Below, in pieces: positions 1 through 5,089 of a stretch of 9,319 bases of DNA. The stretch comes from Spirochaetaceae bacterium. Lineage in GTDB: Bacteria > Spirochaetota > Spirochaetia > Treponematales > Breznakiellaceae. The notes beneath the pieces were generated by a model that worked only from the letters and a program-made list of their open reading frames with translations, made no database searches and was not told the DNA's origin. A program made the translations under genes and the position numbers. How positions within the stretch are numbered: position 1 is the first letter of the stretch; each line of letters starts with the position of its first letter. The stretch is from positions 1-9,319 of the forward strand of contig JAITHF010000265.1 in assembly GCA_031280115.1 (NCBI GenBank), given 5' to 3'.

Positions 1-744
1 TCCCTCTTCGGCCAGCGCTGTTACGAAAAAGGGATGACGAAAAACACCTACGGCACCGGCTCATTTATCCTTATGAATACCGGCGCGAAGCCGGCGGCCT
101 CCCGGCACGGGCTCCTTACGACCATCGCCTGGGGGCTTGGCGGCGCGGTGGAGTACGCCCTTGAAGGCAGCGTGTTTTCCGCAGGCGCCGCAATCCAATG
201 GCTGCGGGACGGCCTGCGTATGATAGACAGCGCTGCCTCTGCTGAAGCATACGCCCTCAAGGTGGCGGACTGCGCCGGCGTCTATATGGTGCCGGCCTTC
301 GCGGGCCTGGGCGCGCCGTATTGGGATCAGTACGCCCGGGGCCTTGTGGCAGGGCTGACCCGCGGGGTAACGAAGGAGCACTTTATAAGGGCCGCGCTTG
401 AATCCCTTGCGTACCAGAGTTATGACGTTATAAAAGCCATGGAAGCTGACGCGGATGTCCTTATCAAAGAGCTGCGTGTTGACGGCGGGGCAGCGGCAAA
501 CAACTTTCTTATGCAGTTTCAAGCGGATATTCTCAACACGAAGGTCATCCGCCCGCCCCTCATCGAAAGCACCGCCTTAGGCGCCGTGTACCTTGCAGGG
601 CTTGGGGCGGGCTTTTACCGTGATCAGGCGGAGATTAGTTCCCGCGCGGCCCCTGACCGTGTTTTCACGCCGAATCTTGCGGAGGACAAGCGGGGGCTGC
701 TTATTTCAGGCTGGAACGAGGCGGTCAAACGCTCCCGCTCCTAA
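1..744 (+). CDS. glpK: Glycerol kinase, C-terminal half (5' truncated by window edge)
   Basis: This is the last 247 codons of a glycerol kinase, an FGGY-family enzyme that makes sn-glycerol 3-phosphate from glycerol and ATP in the cytoplasm. The frame is open from base 1, where it reads [12 protein letters not shown], the counterpart of the ALFGQ...GMAKNTYGTG stretch of known GlpK proteins. The ATG at 34 is therefore internal and not the start. Visible family motifs are NTYGTG (about nt 43-60, phosphate-binding), [14 protein letters not shown] (about 301-342), and [17 protein letters not shown] (481-531, adenine-side ATP pocket). Full-length GlpK is about 500 residues, so roughly half is missing to the left. 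The gene ends with TAA at 742-744 and is followed at once by repeat-borne hairpins. It converges with a second FGGY kinase on the other strand, but the two are distinct subfamilies. Assignment is confident; whether glpF or glpD lie upstream cannot be seen. Confidence 0.95.
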   Translation, partial: SLFGQRCYEKGMTKNTYGTGSFILMNTGAKPAASRHGLLTTIAWGLGGAVEYALEGSVFSAGAAIQWLRDGLRMIDSAASAEAYALKVADCAGVYMVPAFAGLGAPYWDQYARGLVAGLTRGVTKEHFIRAALESLAYQSYDVIKAMEADADVLIKELRVDGGAAANNFLMQFQADILNTKVIRPPLIESTALGAVYLAGLGAGFYRDQAEISSRAAPDRVFTPNLAEDKRGLLISGWNEAVKRSRS

Positions 745-751
745 GCCGCGG

Positions 752-766
752 CAGGAAGCCTGTTTT
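752..766 (+). terminator. Weak terminator-like hairpin after glpK
   Basis: CAGG-AAG-CCTG followed by TTTT lies 8 bases after the glpK stop. A second version, CAGG-AAGCC-CCTG-TTTT, occurs at 814-830 in the next repeat unit. The stems are only 4 bp, so each alone would be inefficient. They share the central T/A tract with the stronger hairpins read from the other strand, so the repeat could act in both directions. Confidence 0.35.
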
Positions 767-788
767 AGAAAAAGCCGCGCAGGGCGGC
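762..788 (-). terminator. Intrinsic terminator for the minus-strand kinase, distal copy
   Basis: Read on the minus strand, GCCGC-CCTGC-GCGGC (788 down to 774) is followed by TTTTTCTAAAA. This is a 5-bp GC stem with a U-tract, lying about 105 bases beyond the kinase stop codon. It is the second of two nearly identical terminators in the 64-bp tandem repeat. Confidence 0.6.
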
Positions 789-825
789 TGGCAGGGTTTG
801 CAGGGGCGCGGCGCAGGAAGCCCCT

Positions 826-852
826 GTTTTAGAAAAAGCCGCGCAAGGCGGC
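826..852 (-). terminator. Intrinsic terminator for the minus-strand kinase, proximal copy
   Basis: Read on the minus strand, GCCGC-CTTGC-GCGGC (852 down to 838) is followed by TTTTTCTAAAA. It begins about 40 bases past the kinase stop at 892-894. It has the same structure as the copy at 762-788; the one base difference between the units falls in the loop. Confidence 0.65.
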
Positions 853-891
853 TGGCAGGGTTTGCAGGGGCGCGGCGCAGGAAGCCCCTAT

Positions 892-2409
892 TTAAAAAAG
901 CCCGCAGGGGGCGGCGCAGGCAAGCCACTTGTTCCGGTAGCCCGGTAGTTCGGGAAAAACATCTTTTTCCACTTCCCTATAGACCACCTCAAGATCAGCG
1001 GACAGATCCCCAAGAGCTTTGCCGGTAAGCGCCATTTTCGCAGTCATAGCCGCGCCCAGGGCGCTGGCTTCGGCGATGTCCGTGAGGAACACGCGGTTTT
1101 CCGGCAAGGCGGCGGCAAGGAGGCGGTTATATCCAGCGTTCTTCCTGAAGCCGCCTTCGATGAACACCTGCGCGCCGGGGCTGAGTCCGATGCGCTCAAA
1201 ACAGGTAAGGGACTGCATGACCAGCGACAGGCACAGGAGGGCGAAGCCTTTCTCGTAATCCTGCATACACGGCGGAAGCGCGTCCCCCCGTTCAATCGCC
1301 GCAAACGGGTACGCCCGCCCCCCTTCTTGAATACCGGCGCGGGAACCGGGAAACTGGCCGGAACCGGCGGCCAGTTCCGGCAGAAGAAAGGCGTTTCCCT
1401 CCTGCAAAAGAGCGCGGTACTGTTCGCGCTGATACGGGGGAATGTCGCGCCGCTTGTGGATGCCCATGAGGATATTCGACCATGTTTCAAATTCATAGCC
1501 CCCCAGAAAATTCGCGGTCTTTATGGGCGTCCTGAAGGCTGAGAGGTTAAAGAACACCGCTTTCCCCAGCTCTTCCGGCGCGAAGCCGTAGGTTTTTACC
1601 GGATTCATGCTGACGCACCAGGTTCCGGTAGAATTGAGCGCAAAGCCGCTCCCCCCTTTCTTGGCAAAGTGGGGCAGCAGCGCGGAGTTTGAGTCGTGGA
1701 TGCCCATAGTAACGATAACCTCCGGGGAAAGGCCGGTTTTGCGGGCAAAGTCGGGCGTGACGGTTCCCAAGATGTCCCATGAATTACGCAGGCCGGCGGA
1801 GAGGAGCGGCGCGGCGCCTAAGTCCCGGGCCACTGAAGAGAGCCTGTGCGCCCGCTGGTCCCAGAGGTAGCCGTGGCAGCCCATATAGGTTCCCTCGGCG
1901 CCGGCGCTGCGGGTCAACCGGAATCCCCAATACTGGGGGTAGCACAGGATACGGGCGGTGCGGCTAAACGCCTCTGGATAGCGGGTTTGGGCAAAGCGGA
2001 TGCCTTTTGCCATGTTGATAAGGGCGCTGAACGCCGGCGTGCCGGTTTTATCCTGCAAAACTGCGGCGGCGCCGAACCGCTGGTAAAAGGCGGCATGAAA
2101 CGCCTCTCCGGGTTCGTGGGTGTAGTACACGCAGGGCAGGACCGGATCGCCGTTTTTTCCCACACAGACAAAGGTGGCGCCGTGAGTGGTTATTGCGACG
2201 GCTTCGATAGGGTCCGTAGGGTATTCCCGCGCAAGGGCGCCCAGTTCCGCAGCAAACCACGCTTCCATAGCCGCAAGGTCGTGGGTTTCAAGCCCGTCAA
2301 CCATTTTGGGCGGAAATATCCGGTAGCGGGCGTCAATCTGTTTAAGGCCGTTATTATAGACCGCGACTTTTTTATTGGTCATTCCTATATCAATAACCGC
2401 GATAGCCAC
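892..2409 (-). CDS. FGGY-family carbohydrate kinase (rhamnulokinase/fuculokinase-like, substrate unknown)
   Basis: This 505-residue cytoplasmic sugar kinase should transfer the gamma phosphate of ATP to a sugar or ketose. The N-terminal FGGY domain opens with the phosphate-binding VIDIGMTNKK (residues 5-14, Asp7). The C-terminal domain has GIHDSNSAL (236-244), where Asp239 fits the catalytic base, then STGTW (260-264) and EGGFRKN (418-424) for ATP binding. Length is normal for the family. The start is GTG at 2409-2407, with a strong GGGAGG Shine-Dalgarno 6 bases upstream (2416-2421); an ATG slightly upstream is out of frame. It is divergent from the sugar ABC importer across the 1.1-kb repeat region, so it probably phosphorylates the imported sugar. 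Odd point: the last residues (LACAAPCGLF) are encoded by the third 64-bp repeat unit. It does not show the CSMREGI-type sequence of LsrK, so AI-2 kinase is unlikely. Confidence 0.88.
   Translation of the reverse strand: MAIAVIDIGMTNKKVAVYNNGLKQIDARYRIFPPKMVDGLETHDLAAMEAWFAAELGALAREYPTDPIEAVAITTHGATFVCVGKNGDPVLPCVYYTHEPGEAFHAAFYQRFGAAAVLQDKTGTPAFSALINMAKGIRFAQTRYPEAFSRTARILCYPQYWGFRLTRSAGAEGTYMGCHGYLWDQRAHRLSSVARDLGAAPLLSAGLRNSWDILGTVTPDFARKTGLSPEVIVTMGIHDSNSALLPHFAKKGGSGFALNSTGTWCVSMNPVKTYGFAPEELGKAVFFNLSAFRTPIKTANFLGGYEFETWSNILMGIHKRRDIPPYQREQYRALLQEGNAFLLPELAAGSGQFPGSRAGIQEGGRAYPFAAIERGDALPPCMQDYEKGFALLCLSLVMQSLTCFERIGLSPGAQVFIEGGFRKNAGYNRLLAAALPENRVFLTDIAEASALGAAMTAKMALTGKALGDLSADLEVVYREVEKDVFPELPGYRNKWLACAAPCGLF
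893..912 (-). terminator. Terminator-like hairpin overlapping the kinase stop codon
   Basis: Read on the minus strand, GCCC-CCTGC-GGGC (912 down to 900) is followed by TTTTTT, and the TAA stop of the kinase begins in that T-tract. The stem is only 4 bp. Because ribosomes would cover it, it would act mainly when translation fails. It is the degenerate third unit of the tandem repeat. Confidence 0.4.
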
Positions 2410-2460
2410 AGCATACCTCCCGCCCTCTAGTCTAGCGCATATATGCGCCTCATGCCTAGA
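2410..2460 (-). promoter_or_regulatory. Leader of the kinase gene with a perfect 14-bp palindrome
   Basis: GCGCATATATGCGC at 2435-2448 is a perfect palindrome 25 bases upstream of the kinase GTG start. It is flanked by TCTAG (2431-2435) and CTAGA (2456-2460). It sits where an operator for the kinase could lie. No convincing -10/-35 pair could be placed around it. The strong Shine-Dalgarno GGGAGG is at 2416-2421. Confidence 0.45.
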
Positions 2461-2676
2461 CAGCCTGCGGCTGTTTTAAGTGCTTCTCGCGGCGAGAGGG
2501 TTTGCAATTTTAGTCACAACCCCGAAGCGGCGCCTCACCGCGCTTTGACAGCGTTAGCGGCTCAAAGCAGGAAGCCTTTAGGGGTGGCGTGGAGGGTCTA
2601 TGACCCTCCACATCTCTTAAAAGAGGCGCGCAACGCCGGTAATTCATTATACGATAATGATGTATACAGGGACAGG
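2461..2676 (+). repeat. Left arm of large inverted repeat (repeat family copy 1)
   Basis: The arm starts with the hairpin CAGCC-TGC-GGCTG (2461-2473) and TTTTAAGTGCTTC. A conserved block containing TTTAGTCACAACCCCGAAG follows, then AGGAAGCCTTTAGGGGTGG. Three successive hairpins come next: GGAGGGTC-TAT-GACCCTCC (2591-2609), CTCTT/AAGAG, and GGCG/CGCC. An AT-rich stretch with CATTAT-ACG-ATAATG follows. The reverse complement of 3063-3279 matches it closely along nearly its whole length (roughly nine bases in ten by eye over the first 120 bases). Confidence 0.88.
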
Positions 2677-2687
2677 ATAGTTTATTT

Positions 2688-2780
2688 GGTTACCAAAATA
2701 AGTTGTCCGGTTACCAAAATAAGTTGTCCGGTTACCAAAATAAGTTGTCCGGTTACCAAAATAAAGTTCCTTGGATCCAA
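2688..2780. repeat. Array 1: five palindromes at exact 21-bp spacing
   Basis: Four copies of GGTTACC end at 2694, 2715, 2736 and 2757, and a fifth palindrome, TTGGATCCAA (2771-2780), falls in the same 21-bp register. The spacer in the repeated units is AAAATAAGTTGTCC. The first four units are identical, pointing to recent expansion. 21 bp equals two turns of B-DNA, so all palindromes face the same side of the helix. Confidence 0.92.
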
Positions 2781-2804
2781 CAAAACGCCCGCCAGAGCCG
2801 CCGG

Positions 2805-2906
2805 CGGAAGGGCGCGGCGCAGGAAGCCTTTATGGGTGGTTTGGAGGGTCTATGACCCTCCACATCCTCTTTAAGAGGCGCGAAAGCGCCGATAATTCTT
2901 AGTATA
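2805..2906 (+). repeat. Internal partial copy of the repeat arm (direct orientation)
   Basis: This block repeats the inner half of the arms in the same orientation as the left arm: GCGCGGCGCAGGAAGCC (2812-2828), GGAGGGTC-TAT-GACCCTCC (2843-2861), CCTCTT/AAGAGG, then GGCGC-GAAA-GCGCC, a stem closed by a GNRA-type tetraloop, and GATAATTC. With the inverted right arm it brackets array 2, so it looks like the left boundary of an inner element of the same design. Confidence 0.85.
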
Positions 2907-2939
2907 AAAACAGAGCGCGATGGAAAAACCGGTTTTTTT

Positions 2940-3060
2940 GGGTACCCAAATAAGTTTCCGGGGTACCCAAAAAAGTTCGCAGGTGCCCCAAACAAGTTTT
3001 TTGGGTACCCAAATAAGTTTTTTGGGGCCCCAAATAAGTTTCCGGGGGAACCAAAAAACG
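2940..3060. repeat. Array 2: six palindromic units at exact 21-bp spacing
   Basis: Cores end at 2947, 2968, 2989, 3010, 3031 and 3052, exactly 21 bp apart: GGGTACCC (three times), GGTGCCCC, GGGGCCCC and GGGGAACC. Spacers follow the pattern AAATAAGTTTCCG or AAATAAGTTTTTT. The GGGTACCC to GGGGCCCC change keeps the dyad intact. The array shares the core-plus-AAATAAGTT plan with array 1 but not its exact bases. Both strands stay open as heptapeptide repeats, which follows from 21 being divisible by 3. Confidence 0.92.
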
Positions 3061-3062
3061 GT

Positions 3063-3279
3063 CATGCCCCTGCATAAATCATTGTTATATAACGAATTAT
3101 CGGCGCTACGCGCCTCTTTGGGAAGAATTTGGAGGGTCATAGACCCTCCACGCCACCCCTAAAGGCTTCCTGCGCTGCGCCACTAACGTTATCAAAGCGC
3201 GGTGAGGCGCCGCTTCGGGGTTGTGACTAAACGTGCAAACCCTATCGCTACAGGAAGCATGTGAATCACCCGCAGGGTG
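3063..3279 (-). repeat. Right arm of large inverted repeat (repeat family copy 2)
   Basis: Read on the minus strand from 3279, it starts with the hairpin CACCC-TGC-GGGTG and ATTCACATGCTTCCTG. The block containing TTTAGTCACAACCCCGAAG follows, then GGAGGGTC-TAT-GACCCTCC (3149 down to 3131), GGCGC-GTA-GCGCC, and an AT-rich segment with GTTATATAAC. It matches the left arm at 2461-2676 in inverted orientation. Confidence 0.88.
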
Positions 3280-3283
3280 TGAA

Positions 3284-3433
3284 ACAGCCGGGGGCTACCC
3301 CCAAACCCCCAACCAACGGCTTCCTGCGCCGCGCCGCTCACGCCGTCGAATTCCGCTGAGGCGCCGCTTCGGGGTTGTGACTAAACCCGCAAACCCCCTC
3401 GCAACAAGAAGCACGTGAAACAGCCTCCGGCTG
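3284..3433 (-). repeat. Repeat family copy 3 with G-rich tail
   Basis: Read on the minus strand from 3433, it opens with CAGCC-GGA-GGCTG and TTTCACGTGCTTC, then TTTAGTCACAACCCCGAAG, GCGTGAGCGGC, GCGCGGCGCAGGAAGCC (3334 down to 3318), and GGTTGGGGGTTTGGGGG (3313 down to 3297). After the shared TTTAGTCACAACC block it departs from copies 1 and 2 and instead matches the copy at 9180-9319. A further small hairpin, AGCC-GGG-GGCT (about 3285-3295), abuts the outer hairpin of copy 2. Confidence 0.85.
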
Positions 3434-3457
3434 CCCGCAGGAGGCGCAGGGGGCTGC

Positions 3458-3487
3458 TTGCAAATATCTTGAGCAGGCGTCTATAAT
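3458..3487 (+). promoter_or_regulatory. Sigma70-type promoter of the sugar ABC importer operon
   Basis: TTGCAA (3458-3463) and a consensus TATAAT (3482-3487) are separated by 18 bp. The expected start point, about 7 bases after the -10 box, falls on or beside the ATG at 3493-3495. No Shine-Dalgarno is present at the right distance, so the transcript may be leaderless. The promoter lies just outside repeat copy 3. Confidence 0.65.
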
Positions 3488-3492
3488 AAAGT

Positions 3493-4977
3493 ATGGATCA
3501 GGTTCTGGCGGAGATTAAGGGGATTACCAAACAGTTTCCCGGGGTTGCGGCGCTTAAAGATGTTTCTTTTACTATTAACAAAGGTGAAATCCACGGGCTT
3601 ATCGGCGAAAACGGCGCGGGAAAGTCCACGATGATAAAGATCCTCTCCGGCCTCTACACGCCGGAAAGCGGGGGGACCATTATTTTTGACGGAGAGCCTT
3701 TTAAAACATACGCCCCCCTTGAATCCCTGCACCGGGGCATTGTGGTTATTTATCAAGACTTCTCCCTGTTTTCAAATCTTTCGGTTATGGAAAATATCGC
3801 CTTAGGCCCCTATGTAAAAGACGGGAAACCCTTGGTGGACTGGAAAATTATGGAAAAAACCGCCTGCGCCGCCCTTGAAAAACTGCGCTTCCAACTGGAT
3901 ATTCACGCGCCGGCAGGGTCCCTGTCAGTGGCGAAACAGCAGATTACGGCCATTGCAAGGGCCTTGGCGAATAAGGCGCGGCTCCTCGTGCTGGACGAGC
4001 CTACCTCGGCGCTCTCCAAGGGGGAAGCGGCCAAACTCTTTGCTATTATGCGCTCCCTTAAAGAAAAGGGAATATCCCTGCTCTTTATAAGCCACAAAAT
4101 TGACGAGCTTTTCGCGGTCTGCGACCGGTTTACCGTATTCCGGGACGGCAGGTGCATGGGAACCTTTAATAAAGAAGAACTTGACGGGGACAAACTCGTT
4201 TCCCTTATGGCCGGGCGGAAAATCGTGTACAAGATTTTCGATAAAAACCGGCGGGAAGAACCGCTCCTTGAGGTAAAAAACTTCTCTAAAGCCGGGCAGT
4301 TCAAAGAGGTCAGTTTCTCCCTCCGCAAAGGGGAGGTTTTAGGGATTACCGGACTTGTGGGCGCCGGAAGGACCGAAGTGGCCCAGGCTGTTTTCGGCCT
4401 GAGCCAGCCTGATACAGGATCGCTTTTTCTTGAAGGGAAACCGCTTGTTATCAAAAGCCCCAAAGACGCGGTGGCAAAGGGAATAGGGTATGTGCCGGAA
4501 AACCGGCTTCAAGAGGGCCTGGTGCTGGGGAAGTCTATAAAAGATAATCTGGTTATCACGGTCTTAAAGGCGGTTTCCAACAGGCTGGGCCTTATAAGGC
4601 GGGACAAGAAGGCGCTCTTGACAAAAGAATGGATGGAAAAACTGGCGATAAAGCCGCCGCTTCCGGACCTTGCGGCATCAAAACTCTCCGGCGGCAACCA
4701 GCAGCGGGTCGTGCTGGCGAAATGGCTCGCCGCGGCGCCTAAGATACTGATTGTTGACGAGCCCACAAACGGCATTGACGTAGGGGCGAAAACAGAAATC
4801 CATCAAATTTTGCGGGACCTTGCGGCAGCGGGGATGGGCGTTATCGTGATCTCATCAGAACTGCCTGAGATTATCGCCATTGCGGACCGGGTCATCGTCA
4901 TGCGCCGGGGCAGAATTGCCGACCAGCGGTTCTGCGAGGGGCTTAACCAAGAAGATTTGCTCAGTAAAGCCCTCTAG
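3493..4977 (+). CDS. Sugar ABC transporter ATPase, two fused nucleotide-binding domains (RbsA/RhaT/LsrA type)
   Basis: This 494-residue cytoplasmic subunit powers import by the two permeases encoded downstream. NBD1 has Walker A GENGAGKST (38-46), Q-loop Gln88, a divergent signature LSVAKQQ (144-150), Walker B LLVLDEP (164-170) and switch His201. NBD2 has a degenerate Walker A, GLVGAGRTE (287-295), with Arg in place of the invariant Lys. It also has a canonical signature LSGGNQQ (398-404), Walker B ILIVDEP (418-424), and Ser where the switch His would be. This asymmetry is normal for the monosaccharide (CUT2) family: one composite site hydrolyses ATP and the other is degenerate. Length is typical. 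The ATG at 3493 gives an N-terminus that aligns with the family (xGITKxFPGVxALxxV). It is the first gene of the operon, with a possible leaderless start. Sugar specificity cannot be read from this subunit. Confidence 0.95.
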   Translation: MDQVLAEIKGITKQFPGVAALKDVSFTINKGEIHGLIGENGAGKSTMIKILSGLYTPESGGTIIFDGEPFKTYAPLESLHRGIVVIYQDFSLFSNLSVMENIALGPYVKDGKPLVDWKIMEKTACAALEKLRFQLDIHAPAGSLSVAKQQITAIARALANKARLLVLDEPTSALSKGEAAKLFAIMRSLKEKGISLLFISHKIDELFAVCDRFTVFRDGRCMGTFNKEELDGDKLVSLMAGRKIVYKIFDKNRREEPLLEVKNFSKAGQFKEVSFSLRKGEVLGITGLVGAGRTEVAQAVFGLSQPDTGSLFLEGKPLVIKSPKDAVAKGIGYVPENRLQEGLVLGKSIKDNLVITVLKAVSNRLGLIRRDKKALLTKEWMEKLAIKPPLPDLAASKLSGGNQQRVVLAKWLAAAPKILIVDEPTNGIDVGAKTEIHQILRDLAAAGMGVIVISSELPEIIAIADRVIVMRRGRIADQRFCEGLNQEDLLSKAL

Positions 4978-5089
4978 GGCCCCGGCCCCCGCAGGGAAAT
5001 GCGGCAGGAGCCGGGAAACAAGCAGACAGGGCGGAATAAGAGAACAGCGGCAGAACAGAAAACAGAGAAAGAACAGAGGAACCGTGTAT

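Larger units (their letters stand above)
750..913. repeat. 64-bp tandem repeat, about 2.4 copies, between convergent kinase genes
   Basis: Two complete units lie at 762-825 and 826-889 and differ at a single base (63 of 64 identical). A diverged partial third unit runs from 890 to about 912, and a partial unit end precedes the first at 751-761. Each full unit holds a TTTTAGAAAAA tract, a GCCGC/GCGGC hairpin, and the motif GCGCGGCGCAGGAAGCC (806-822 and 870-886), which recurs in the large repeat region at 2812-2828 and inverted at 3318-3334. The third unit overlaps the 3' end of the minus-strand kinase gene and supplies its last codons. The near identity of the units points to recent duplication. 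Confidence 0.9.

Noticed and set aside
2443..2874. 143-residue plus-strand frame across the left arm and array 1
   Set aside because: It runs through hairpins and repeats, encodes repeated KISCPVT units, has no recognisable domain and no good ribosome site.
2688..3060. CRISPR array
   Set aside because: The units are direct 21-bp tandem repeats without unique spacers of similar length, and no cas gene is in the window.
2871..3140. 89-residue minus-strand reading frame with repeated KKLIWVP-like heptads
   Set aside because: The open frame follows from 21-bp periodicity; the opposite strand is open too. There is no ribosome site and the palindromic cores explain the conservation better.
2461..3279. 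Retron or diversity-generating element suggested by the inverted repeats
   Set aside because: No reverse transcriptase gene or template/variable repeat pair is present.
2461..3433. Insertion sequence with transposase
   Set aside because: The region has large inverted repeats, but no frame resembles a transposase, integrase or HUH nuclease, so at most a non-autonomous element can be claimed.
4880..5089. N-terminal 70-residue extension of permease 1
   Set aside because: It overlaps the end of the ATPase gene, is charged and unlike any permease N-terminus, and lacks a ribosome site, while the ATG at 5090 has one.
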